Origin: DASSBQ01 sp040981125
GTDB lineage: Bacteria; Nitrospirota; Nitrospiria; Nitrospirales; Nitrospiraceae
DNA: 64,000 bases
Assembly: GCA_040981125.1 (NCBI GenBank)
Contig: JANRMQ010000017.1
Span: 1-64,000 of the forward strand
Reading direction: 5' to 3'
Shown here: in pieces, positions 37,038-44,837 of the stretch
Layout: every line of letters starts with the position of its first letter
How positions within the stretch are numbered: the stretch's first letter is position 1
Program-made: the position numbers and the translations under genes
Notes under the pieces: model-generated
Told to the model about the DNA's origin: nothing
The model's input: only the letters and a program-made list of their open reading frames with translations
Database searches by the model: none

Positions 37038-38180
37038 ATGAAAGGCTGGGTATATGTCATCAGTAACAAAGCGATGCACGGCTTGGTAAAAATAGGGTTT
37101 TCGTCCAATGATCCTGACCTCCGAGCAGATGACCTCAACCATACTGGTTCTCCCCATCCCTATGCAGTTGACTATGACATGTTGATTGAGGAACCAAGAC
37201 AAGTAGAACAGAAAGCTCACAGGATTCTTTCCGCCAAGCGGGAGGGCAAGGAATGGTTTCGCTGCACTGTTGAAGAGGCCATAGCAGCCATAAAGGAAGC
37301 ATCTGAAGGAAGGGAAATCACTGAATCATATAAGCGCGCGGAAAGGGAAAGAGCGGAAGCTCTGCATAAGCAATCGATTCGAGACCGCGATTTGAAGCGA
37401 AGGCAGGCGGCTGCGCAACACGAACTGGAAGTACGTCTTCAACAAGAAGAGGCCAAAATACATAAGACTTTTGAAGAAAGGATTGCGGCTTCTTGTCCGC
37501 CACGCCCATTCTGGCATTATTGGCTTGGTGGCGGGATCCTGGTATTCATTCTCTTCGCCGTAATCTTCTTCAAAAAAATGTCTGATAGTGCTGCGCTCGT
37601 GTCTTCCGCTTTCTGGGGTGCCCTCGTAGGGTGGGGGCTACAAGAATATTTTGAGGGCAAGCGTAAACAGTCACCTACTTACCGTGCACTTGAACAGGAA
37701 CGAGACAGACAAATAGCACTTAGTCGGTCCGGACACGAAGTACATCAGGAAACCTCAAAGCCTGCGCCGATTGCCTCATCAACGCCACTGCGTGACCGTG
37801 CAGAACCGGCCCGACCTTCTAATTACCAGGCATCCACGTGGGGCAATCCCTCAGCACTTGTACAACGAGGATTAGACTTTATGAATGGCACAGGGCTTCA
37901 ACACAATGATGGCAATGCTGTGGATTGTTTTCGTGCTGCGGCAAAACAGGGGAGTGCCGAAGGGCAGTATTATTTGGGATGGATGTACAAGTTGGGACGC
38001 GGCATGTCACCGGATATACTGAAAGCCTATATGTGGGTCAGTCTTGCTCTTTGGCATGGTGAGCCCAGAGCAGCCCAGCTGTGCAGTGAATTAGCGTCGC
38101 AGCTGACTCCCTCGCAACTATCGAGGGCACAAGCGATGGCGCGGACATGCCAGGCTTCTAAATACGAGCATTGTGATTGA
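37038..38180 (+). CDS. GIY-YIG (T5orf172/MUG113-like) - transmembrane - Sel1-repeat fusion protein
   Basis: A 380-residue protein with an unusual architecture. Residues 3-85 look like a GIY-YIG nuclease-superfamily domain of the T5orf172 type: WVYVISN, LVKIGFSS, the Arg in DLRADDLN, and VEQKAHRIL with the family Glu. Residues 86-150 are a charged coiled coil. Hydrophobic segments lie at about 164-178 and 186-203. A Pro-rich linker follows, then one or two Sel1-like repeats at about 270-345 (GNAVDCFRAAAKQGSAEGQ, LGWMYKLGRG). Function is unknown. The sequence is visibly less GC-rich than the flanking chromosome, consistent with transfer. Confidence 0.8.
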   Translation: MKGWVYVISNKAMHGLVKIGFSSNDPDLRADDLNHTGSPHPYAVDYDMLIEEPRQVEQKAHRILSAKREGKEWFRCTVEEAIAAIKEASEGREITESYKRAERERAEALHKQSIRDRDLKRRQAAAQHELEVRLQQEEAKIHKTFEERIAASCPPRPFWHYWLGGGILVFILFAVIFFKKMSDSAALVSSAFWGALVGWGLQEYFEGKRKQSPTYRALEQERDRQIALSRSGHEVHQETSKPAPIASSTPLRDRAEPARPSNYQASTWGNPSALVQRGLDFMNGTGLQHNDGNAVDCFRAAAKQGSAEGQYYLGWMYKLGRGMSPDILKAYMWVSLALWHGEPRAAQLCSELASQLTPSQLSRAQAMARTCQASKYEHCD

Positions 38181-38310
38181 ACAAGAAAGAATTGTGTTGG
38201 TCGCTCCGTGGGAAAAAGACACCACGGTAGGCAAGTCCTTTGGTCACCCCATTGAAAAAGCAGGATGGCACTGCTTTGGGGCGTGAGTCACGACGGTGTG
38301 AAGGTGTGAG

Positions 38311-38904
38311 ATGCTGATATTCACTGTCTATGATGAAACTCTCGAACAGGCGCAAGCGGTAACGCAGATCATCAAAGCCGCTCTGACTAAGGCCTCTGCG
38401 TTTACCTTCATTTCGCCTATCGTTGCCACTTCGGAGGTTAAACAACTCCGAGGGATCTCTCGGTGTCCTGCAATCGCACGGAACGGTGTCGTATTGTGGG
38501 AGGGAAGTTGCCCCTCCGACGCCCAGGCACTCCAGTGGGTGGAGGAGAACTCCGCTCAGCGCGATCAAGTCGAAGGAGCCCGAGGCCGGTTCGGCTATGA
38601 CGAATCCAATCCCATTCCAGCCGATGGCAACTGGTATTGCCGCCGACTTCGCTGCTCAAACGGACATCCCTTTTGGTATCACCGGTTAGGTTCGTGCGGA
38701 TCGGGTCCTGATGGACATATCGTTGACCGCCTCCACCTGCTGTGCTTTGGCAGGGAATCGGAGGTCTCGCTATATTTCGACATGTACCACAAAGGGCACT
38801 CTTCATTGGTGCCAGACGGTCTGTCCTGGGAGGACGCTCCTTCGGGGAGGGGCACGACGTCAGGCCTGGTACTGGATTTTCCGGAAGGACTTCAGCATGA
38901 CTGA
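38311..38904 (+). CDS. Hypothetical protein with thioredoxin-fold-like N-terminus
   Basis: A 197-residue protein. The first 80 residues (VKQLRGISRCPAIARNGVV, then LWEGSCPSDAQALQWVEE) resemble small thioredoxin-like domains, including a cis-Pro-like position in CPAI, but without a CxxC pair. The rest, with clustered Cys and Trp (WYCRRLRCSNGHPFWYH), matches nothing I know. GAAGGTG lies before the ATG. The stop overlaps the next (broken) gene by 8 bases. Confidence 0.65.
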   Translation: MLIFTVYDETLEQAQAVTQIIKAALTKASAFTFISPIVATSEVKQLRGISRCPAIARNGVVLWEGSCPSDAQALQWVEENSAQRDQVEGARGRFGYDESNPIPADGNWYCRRLRCSNGHPFWYHRLGSCGSGPDGHIVDRLHLLCFGRESEVSLYFDMYHKGHSSLVPDGLSWEDAPSGRGTTSGLVLDFPEGLQHD

Positions 38905-39174
38905 CGAGCACAGCCACTTATTCAATTGGAATGATGCCGCGAGTATTTCTTGTGAATTTGCTTTCAAATGCCCAAAGACATGGGAGCGGCTCACTCCGAC
39001 AGCAACCCGACGATCCGGCATTGCTTGGAATGCGATCGAGATGTCTATCTTGTCCTTATTGAGGAAGACTTTCGACGACACGGGGAGACGGGGCACTGTG
39101 TGGCTGTCCCAGTCAAAGGAGAAGAAGGTTTCGGTTCGTATGTGGGTAATCTCATGCCTCCCTATGATGCATAG
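38897..39174 (+). pseudogene. Cys-rich small protein gene broken by a one-base deletion
   Basis: The first frame reads MTDEHSHLFNWNDAA to FKCPKTWERLTPT. The reading then continues sensibly only after a -1 shift near 38999: NPTIRHCLECDRDVYLV, then GHCVAVPVKGEEGFG. Adding one base after CCGACAG restores a family-like protein of about 92 residues with CPKxW, CxxC and HC motifs. Either a real frameshift or a base-calling error. The start overlaps the previous gene. Confidence 0.55.
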
Positions 39175-39191
39175 AAAATGCGGGATTAGTT

Positions 39192-39464
39192 TTAGGAGCC
39201 GTTCATAAGCGGTGAATAGGATTCTTCTGGAGACACGGACGGTTTGACGAAGCACACGTTGATGGTTTTCTGAATCGGCCCACCATCCGGTCCGGTCTGT
39301 TCTTGCCGATCGGCATACCAATGGCACGCCTTTCCCAAGAGTGCAAGCGCACTTAGCCGATTTGAAAACTTGATCTTCATTCTATAAGCCTTCCCAGAAC
39401 CGTCCTGAGTTGATAGTTCCGCAAGGAACTTCTGCGGGATGCGGTGCGCCATAGACGGAATCAC
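39192..39464 (-). pseudogene. Phage terminase small-subunit remnant (C-terminal part)
   Basis: The 90-residue frame contains FLAELSTQDGSGKAYRMKIKF, NRLSALALLGKACHWYADRQ and TGPDGGPIQKTIN, which resembles the C-terminal end of Terminase_2 small subunits (helix with ALxxLGK, then GPDGGPI). The N-terminal DNA-binding part is not found upstream in any frame. The recognition rests on pattern memory alone. Confidence 0.4.
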
Positions 39465-39676
39465 CCGGTGGATGGATCAGCTGGCATCTGCTCCGAAACA
39501 AGATTGCCGGGGCCGCGGCGACGGAGAGTTTCGCTTCGGAAGTCACGGGCCATGCTGTCACCACAGCAGAGAACAGAGTGCATATCGCATGACGGGCATG
39601 GCAAGGGACTTGCGTGGTAACGTGATATATAGTACCTTTTGACCTGTCCTAAGGATTCTCCCCGAGACATACCTTT

Positions 39677-40423
39677 ATGTCATTAGCCTCGGTGCACCAG
39701 ACTCAATCCAAGGCGCGAGGCCACGCCCTTCCCCGGTGTATCCATCAAGTACTGTGCGGCCTCTTGTTCCTCAGCTTCATCACTGCCTGCAAGAGCTATT
39801 CGACCATCGAAACGCCCATTACGGATGGGTATCATTCCAAACTTCCCAGCCCCTATACGCGTGCGGTGGTGTGGGGTACGCGCCCTGATACCGTGCAGAG
39901 CGTGAGCACCTGGTTGCTTAAAAAGGGAATTTTGGTTGTCGATCAGACCAAACTCATGCAGGCGGCAGCCGATCAGAAGGTATCGATCAACGGCTATCAG
40001 TATCTGGAAACCGATGTGTTGCGCACCGCCAAACTTGTAGGCGCGCGTCTTGTGGTATTTGCCAACGCGGAAGTGGGATCTTGGAAAGTCGTCGGAATGG
40101 ATAGTGGGCTTCCACGCAGCATGAAAGTCTATTCCGGGACGATTTCGCTTCGCGCGGTCGATGTCAATACCGGCGAGATTGAATGGAGCGGGAAAGCGCA
40201 ATCCTCTGAACGATTCAACAACTTGGAGGAAGGAATCAGTCAACTGACTTGTCATGCCCTGGCGACAGCGTGGGGTTTACGCAATCCAGGCAATACGAGC
40301 CCGAATAGCATCTGTCCCACCGGCTCAGGAGTTATGGTTCATGATACTTCGGCCCCTAATGCTCCGTCCCAAACGGCAACGCCTACTTCCCCCGCCACTC
40401 CTTCTGTCCAGAGCAATTACTAA
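39677..40423 (+). CDS. Putative lipoprotein, CsgG-like middle region
   Basis: A 248-residue lipoprotein with a long basic N-terminus and a lipobox ITAC near residue 38. The core VVWGTRPDTVQSVSTWLLKK, VVDQTKLMQAAADQ and VSLRAVDVNTGEIEWSGKAQ-like segments (here ISLRAVDVNTGEIEWSGKA) recall CsgG/LpoB-like outer membrane lipoproteins. The C-terminus is Pro/Thr/Ser-rich. No strong ribosome-binding site is visible. It restarts normal chromosomal composition after the tRNA-Arg island. Confidence 0.75.
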   Translation: MSLASVHQTQSKARGHALPRCIHQVLCGLLFLSFITACKSYSTIETPITDGYHSKLPSPYTRAVVWGTRPDTVQSVSTWLLKKGILVVDQTKLMQAAADQKVSINGYQYLETDVLRTAKLVGARLVVFANAEVGSWKVVGMDSGLPRSMKVYSGTISLRAVDVNTGEIEWSGKAQSSERFNNLEEGISQLTCHALATAWGLRNPGNTSPNSICPTGSGVMVHDTSAPNAPSQTATPTSPATPSVQSNY

Positions 40424-40500
40424 AGGCCGACGATCATAGCTTTCTTTCTTCTTCGATCAGCCCATTCATCTTCCCTACCGAATCATCACGCAAGGCGATG

Positions 40501-40615
40501 CGGTCCATTGAAAGCCTTCGCTGGACCGACCCACTGAGTTAAGCCGACCTGAATGAAGAACCTCCGCCTTTCCAGGCGCAAACTCGCGTGCGATTAAGCC
40601 GGCCTGAACAGAATT
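40501..40615. repeat. Hairpin and spaced direct repeats upstream of the 40690 gene
   Basis: CGGTCCA at 40501-40507 and TGGACCG at 40522-40528 form a 7-bp stem. Downstream, TTAAGCCGACCTGAA (40539-40553) recurs with one change as TTAAGCCGGCCTGAA (40594-40608), 55 bases apart, and a shorter TAAGCCGACGAA follows near 40662. These may be regulator-binding sites or relics. Confidence 0.4.
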
Positions 40616-40689
40616 CATCTTTTGTCGCTTTTCACGAGAGCCAAGCTATACTGAATCGGACTAAGCCGACGAACCGATGAGCCATACGT

Positions 40690-41553
40690 ATGGATGTAAG
40701 ACGTCTTCCGCGGACGACTCTGTTGTTTGCGCTTGCGCTGTATCCCGTCATGGCAACGGCGGATACCGGGAATCACCCCTTTTGGACAGAGCAGGCCGTC
40801 TTTCATTTCGGCAATGATGTATTTTTCACGGGAAGGGCATCTTGCGCTCCGAGCGTCGAGGAGGGACGGCAGCGCGCTTATACGGCCGCATTGCAGGAAA
40901 TCAAAAACTACTCGCATGTCAAAGAGGTCACGGGATTTCTCATCGATACACAGATGGTGTACGAGGAATCCCACCCCGTCGATTGTCCGGCCGGCTCGGT
41001 AACGGCCTGGCGATTGCTTCGCGCTCCGCGCGTAGCGCTGGAGTCATTAGCCCGACGATCAGGAAACGGTGTTCAAGAAGATATGTCGCCGATCGCGGCC
41101 CAGAATCGGGCTATCCGAAACATGACTCCTCGCGTCGGAATGCTCCGCGAAGAGATTTGGCAGCGTTATGGTCAACCCCGCTCGGTATGGATGAATCCCG
41201 AAAACGGGGAAGCCCTATGGGAATATTCTCAATTTGGACTCACGTTGGTTTTCGATCATGAGGACACGCTCAAACGGTGGAAATTAGCGAGCGGAAAGCG
41301 GTACCTCGGCTCGGACGAGTCAGGCGCATCGGCCTTGGATAACCGAAGAGAGGCGGAACTCCATCTTCCGGCAATCGATCTGACCGACCGGCTCCGGGAG
41401 CTTGAAGAGCGGCAGGACAACAGTTTAAGGCAGCAGGCCAAGTTGTATTGCGCCATCCGATTCCCCGGCCCTCAAGAAACGTTGGCCCTCCAGAGGGTGC
41501 ATTGCGAACAACGCGAATACGAACGATTCAAGTTTCCTCAGCGACAGAATTGA
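40690..41553 (+). CDS. Exported protein of unknown function
   Basis: A 287-residue protein with a signal peptide (LPRTTLLFALALYPVMATA). The mature N-terminal part (FFTGRASCAPSVEEGRQRAY) recalls LPP20-type domains. A middle RVGMLREEIWQRYGQPRSVW segment is reminiscent of BamE/SmpA folds. The C-terminus is a charged helix with LRELEERQDNSLRQQ. Family assignments are tentative. Confidence 0.75.
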   Translation: MDVRRLPRTTLLFALALYPVMATADTGNHPFWTEQAVFHFGNDVFFTGRASCAPSVEEGRQRAYTAALQEIKNYSHVKEVTGFLIDTQMVYEESHPVDCPAGSVTAWRLLRAPRVALESLARRSGNGVQEDMSPIAAQNRAIRNMTPRVGMLREEIWQRYGQPRSVWMNPENGEALWEYSQFGLTLVFDHEDTLKRWKLASGKRYLGSDESGASALDNRREAELHLPAIDLTDRLRELEERQDNSLRQQAKLYCAIRFPGPQETLALQRVHCEQREYERFKFPQRQN

Positions 41554-41629
41554 CGGCCACGCCACGTAAAAGGCGTCCAATCGCCACCGCGAGAAGACCG
41601 ATAAGAGTGAAGACCACCAGGAGGACAGC

Positions 41630-42139
41630 ATGACTGACTCTGGCCGTCCCCTTTCTAAGGCTTCGATGACCGTGCTTCTCATCGATGATGATCCTTCCAC
41701 TCTGCTGGTGTGCCGGACGCGGCTTCAACAGCAGGGGTTTACCGTGCTTCAAGCCTCCGGCAGTTCCGAAGCTCTGAAGCTGCAGGCAGGACATGCCGGT
41801 CCCATTCATCTCGTGATCACCGATATCATGTTGCCTCCGCCGGACTTTCAATTGTCTATCGCGAATAATCCTTTTCCTCGTGTAAACGGTCTCGAACTGG
41901 TGGATCGCCTTCTTGAGGCAAAGGCAGGCCTTCGTATCATTTTCATGTCTACAAGCAGCAAGACAGACCTGTTGGCGCGCGGCATGATCCGCGAGAACAT
42001 GCCGTTTATACAGAAACCATTTACCGTCGAGAGTTTCAGCAGGCTCGTCTGTCAAACTCTGGCTGGCCCACCGGCCGCCAAGAATACGACAAAGAAGGAC
42101 GGCTCCGGCGCGGCACAAGAGGTGGACTGGTTCGGATGA
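41630..42139 (+). CDS. Single-domain response regulator (receiver domain)
   Basis: A 169-residue CheY-like receiver without an output domain. LLIDDDP carries the acidic pair, TDIMLP the phosphoacceptor Asp, FMSTSSK the switch Ser/Thr and IQKPF the invariant Lys. About 15 residues (PDFQLSIANNPFPRV) are inserted directly after the phosphorylation loop. AGGAGG before the ATG fixes the start. It stands 96 bases before the gene for a pseudo-nuclease protein; no cognate kinase is adjacent. Confidence 0.88.
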   Translation: MTDSGRPLSKASMTVLLIDDDPSTLLVCRTRLQQQGFTVLQASGSSEALKLQAGHAGPIHLVITDIMLPPPDFQLSIANNPFPRVNGLELVDRLLEAKAGLRIIFMSTSSKTDLLARGMIRENMPFIQKPFTVESFSRLVCQTLAGPPAAKNTTKKDGSGAAQEVDWFG

Positions 42140-42235
42140 CGCGCATTGGGCAGGGGCCGAACGAATTCCTGGATTTCTTGCCGCCTCGTCACACCCGCGG
42201 TAGATTACTCTCTGGCCGCCGTTTCAGGTAACGCC

Positions 42236-43969
42236 ATGGCGCGATCAAAGCCGACTGACCATACCAGAACGAAATCCAAGACCACCGCCGTGGACGATAT
42301 CAACCGCGGTATTGAACAACTGCAGCACCTTATGACCCAGATAGAAGATCTCGGGCGGGAAGGCTTTCCGTATCAGGACGCGGTGCGCGCCAGGACGGAA
42401 TTATCGCTGCGCGAGACTATTCGCCGGATATTCGGCGACAAATCAGAGGAATACCAGACTCACAAAAGTCACAAGCTCCGGACCGGCCATCGGGCGGAAT
42501 CCGCGCAAACCACGGCGATGTTAAAGCAGCTCGTGAATGAACTGGAACGCCGGAAGCAGGATTTTCTTGGCATGAAATCCGTAAACACTGAACCATCGCC
42601 GGCGATTCAGAGCCATCCGGGTAAGCCGTTGCTAAAGCCAGTCCCAGCCTCAACTCATGTCTCAACCGCCACCGTACGGATTGCCCCTCCAACGAAGACC
42701 ACCTTGCCGTCAACGCAGTCGGATACCTCCATTCCACCGACCACCATTCCTGGTGAATGTTCTCGGTCTGAACTTGAGCCGATTCCGTCGGCCGGCGAGA
42801 CATCTGTCCTTGCCGCATCTCCTGGAATACAGCCTTCCATACCGATAGCTGCCGAATCAGCGACTGCTCCCGCTTCTTCCACATCATCCCAAGACGAGAG
42901 TCGCGACACAGCGCCGTCTCTTGAAGCGCCGCAGTGGCCGAGCGCACACGACACCGCTGATTCGAGTCCGAGATCACCGAACGAAACCGACCATCCTTCA
43001 GTCTTGCCGGCCATGCCACCTCAGGCTCACGGCGCGACGCTCTCACCGACCGGCTCATCTGCCGGATCATCTGATTCGGCGACGTCCGCGGTAGCGGCGC
43101 CGATGCCTTTCCCGGCCGAGAAGACACTTTCCGCACCTACTGCGACGGAATCGGTACCGCCTACGCCATGCCCAGCCACTTCAATCACGACACTGCTCCA
43201 GGCCGTGCCGGATACCGCCGGCACAGATCGGAACTCAATACCCCTCATGCCTGAGTTAGAGCCAATCCTGCCTCCGGCTCCCCTGCCGGCGGCATCAGAA
43301 CCGTCCAGCGTCTCTTCTCGTGGTGCCGGCCCGGAGAGTCATGCGCCCGTTTCAGAACCGACCTCTGTGGAAGTGCCGCCCATCCCCTCGACATCAGGAT
43401 CGACGCAGGCCGGCGTAGCGGAAATAGACCAACAGGAGGCCCAAGTGGAAGTCCGTCCAGTTTCACCTTCGCATATCGTCACCGCCAGCCCGGCGCCCTC
43501 TTCCCATCATGACGGCTCTCTCGAAACTCTCCGCAAGATCTGTTGCCGATTTCATTTGGTGGTACGCCAACTGCGTCTGCGACGAGACGATCGCCCGACT
43601 TTGGAAGTCGAGGATGAGTATGACGTGCAAGACCTTCTGCACGCACTCTTACGCCTGGAATTCGAAGACATCGCGACCGAAGACTGGTGTCCCAGATACG
43701 CGGCCGGCGCCGGCCGTACAGACTATCTTTTACAGAGTGGGAGTACCGTAATCATTGCCAAGAAGACGAGGACCGGATTGACGGTCCGAGATCTGACGGA
43801 CCAAATCAAAATCGATTTCGCTCATTATTCAGGGCATGCCGATTGCCGTACCGTGTTGTGTTTCGTTTATGACCCGGAAGGCCGAATCGGCAACCCCCGC
43901 CGACTTGAATCCGACTTGGCCGTGGCCAGCGACACCCATATGCTTGAAGTAGTCATCGCTCCTAAGTGA
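42236..43969 (+). CDS. Long disordered protein with C-terminal DpnII/MboI-like nuclease domain lacking the catalytic Glu
   Basis: A 577-residue protein. Residues 15-110 are helical and charged, and about 115-425 are a Pro/Ser/Thr/Ala-rich, probably disordered linker. From 427 to the end it matches the REase_DpnII-MboI pattern: RFHLVVRQLRLRRDDRPTLE, EDEYDVQDLLHALLRLEF, RTDYLL (catalytic Asp), KKTRTGL, then VLCFVYDPEGRIGNPRRLESDL. Where family members read ExK before KTR, this one reads IAK, so the catalytic Glu is replaced by Ile and the domain is probably inactive (inference). An upstream TTG could lengthen the N-terminus. Confidence 0.8.
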   Translation: MARSKPTDHTRTKSKTTAVDDINRGIEQLQHLMTQIEDLGREGFPYQDAVRARTELSLRETIRRIFGDKSEEYQTHKSHKLRTGHRAESAQTTAMLKQLVNELERRKQDFLGMKSVNTEPSPAIQSHPGKPLLKPVPASTHVSTATVRIAPPTKTTLPSTQSDTSIPPTTIPGECSRSELEPIPSAGETSVLAASPGIQPSIPIAAESATAPASSTSSQDESRDTAPSLEAPQWPSAHDTADSSPRSPNETDHPSVLPAMPPQAHGATLSPTGSSAGSSDSATSAVAAPMPFPAEKTLSAPTATESVPPTPCPATSITTLLQAVPDTAGTDRNSIPLMPELEPILPPAPLPAASEPSSVSSRGAGPESHAPVSEPTSVEVPPIPSTSGSTQAGVAEIDQQEAQVEVRPVSPSHIVTASPAPSSHHDGSLETLRKICCRFHLVVRQLRLRRDDRPTLEVEDEYDVQDLLHALLRLEFEDIATEDWCPRYAAGAGRTDYLLQSGSTVIIAKKTRTGLTVRDLTDQIKIDFAHYSGHADCRTVLCFVYDPEGRIGNPRRLESDLAVASDTHMLEVVIAPK

Positions 43970-44105
43970 GTTTCCGACGAATGTTTCGGCAGTGCATCCC
44001 GTCACGCCACCCCGCCGGAACACGTTGACATCGCTGGACTGATTCGTTACGGTTGCCGGTATAAAGAGAAGGCACTGATTCTCTTTTATTGTAAAGGACG
44101 TTCGC

Positions 44106-44360
44106 ATGTCCGATCGGGCCTATGTACTCATCAATGTGCTTCCCGGCCAGACCGGTGAAGTCGTCAAAGCCCTGGCAGACATCAAGGAAATCATACAAAT
44201 CGACCCTTGCTGGGGGAAACCCGACATTTTCACCATCGTCGAAATTCCCCATCAGGATGCATTGACTCAACTGGTGCTGGCAAAGATTCACGCCATTCCC
44301 GGTGTCGCTCAAACGGATACGCATCTCGTTTACCGGTTGCGGGAAGCCAAAGCAAAATGA
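44106..44360 (+). CDS. Stand-alone Lrp/AsnC ligand-binding (RAM) domain protein
   Basis: An 84-residue protein consisting only of the effector-binding domain of Lrp/AsnC regulators (AYVLINVLPGQTGEVVKALADI to VLAKIHAIPGVAQTDTHLVYR), without the helix-turn-helix. Such stand-alone proteins are thought to bind small molecules or to modulate full-length regulators. AAAGGA lies before the ATG. The stop overlaps the next start by ATGA. Confidence 0.85.
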   Translation: MSDRAYVLINVLPGQTGEVVKALADIKEIIQIDPCWGKPDIFTIVEIPHQDALTQLVLAKIHAIPGVAQTDTHLVYRLREAKAK

Positions 44361-44803
44361 TCAGATTTCGACATCTCCTCGTCACAGTCGGGGTCTTCAT
44401 GTGGCTGGGCGCCTGCAGCAGCATGCAAACCGTTCCGGACCGTGATGTCATCAGTGCAACGCTGCCGGCTCCGGCGGAAGAAGTCACACCGGCCTTGGTC
44501 GACGTCCTCGCGTCCGAGGGCTATGACGTCGACGCGGAAGACACAGAGACTTTAACCACCGGCTGGCGAGAGGAAATTCGAGGCCCCTGGGATTGGCTGC
44601 TGCGTTGGCGGTTTGGCGTCGGGAAAACTCGCGTAAAAGCCAAGGTCATCTCGGAAGCAAGCGACCGCACGCACATCAGCGTGCAGGTATTTCACTTCTC
44701 GAAAGACGGTATCCTCGACCACTGGGAGGAAGCTGATTCCCCGCTACGCCAAAGCGCGGCCAATCAAGTCCGTCTCCTCAAAAACAGGCTGCACATTCTC
44801 TGA
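44357..44803 (+). CDS. Putative lipoprotein, 148 residues
   Basis: A small lipoprotein with signal VTVGVFMWLGACSS (lipobox LGAC). The mature part has TTGWREEIRGPWDWLLRWRFGVGKTRVKAKV, which resembles the solute-exposed domain of BamC-like or DUF3576-type lipoproteins; no firm family. Its ATG overlaps the RAM-domain gene stop (ATGA), so the two are translationally coupled, an odd pairing of a cytoplasmic sensor and an envelope protein. Confidence 0.75.
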   Translation: MIRFRHLLVTVGVFMWLGACSSMQTVPDRDVISATLPAPAEEVTPALVDVLASEGYDVDAEDTETLTTGWREEIRGPWDWLLRWRFGVGKTRVKAKVISEASDRTHISVQVFHFSKDGILDHWEEADSPLRQSAANQVRLLKNRLHIL

Positions 44804-44837
44804 CGAGGCCGGGAGCTCATCCCGGCAGCCTTCTCCG

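Noticed and set aside
38438..38917. Minus-strand frame of 159 codons
   Set aside because: Antisense to the thioredoxin-like gene, which has a good ribosome-binding site and overlaps its neighbour properly.
36082..39700. A second attachment repeat matching the tRNA-Arg 3' end
   Set aside because: No convincing copy was found by eye on the right side of the island, so no att pair is claimed.
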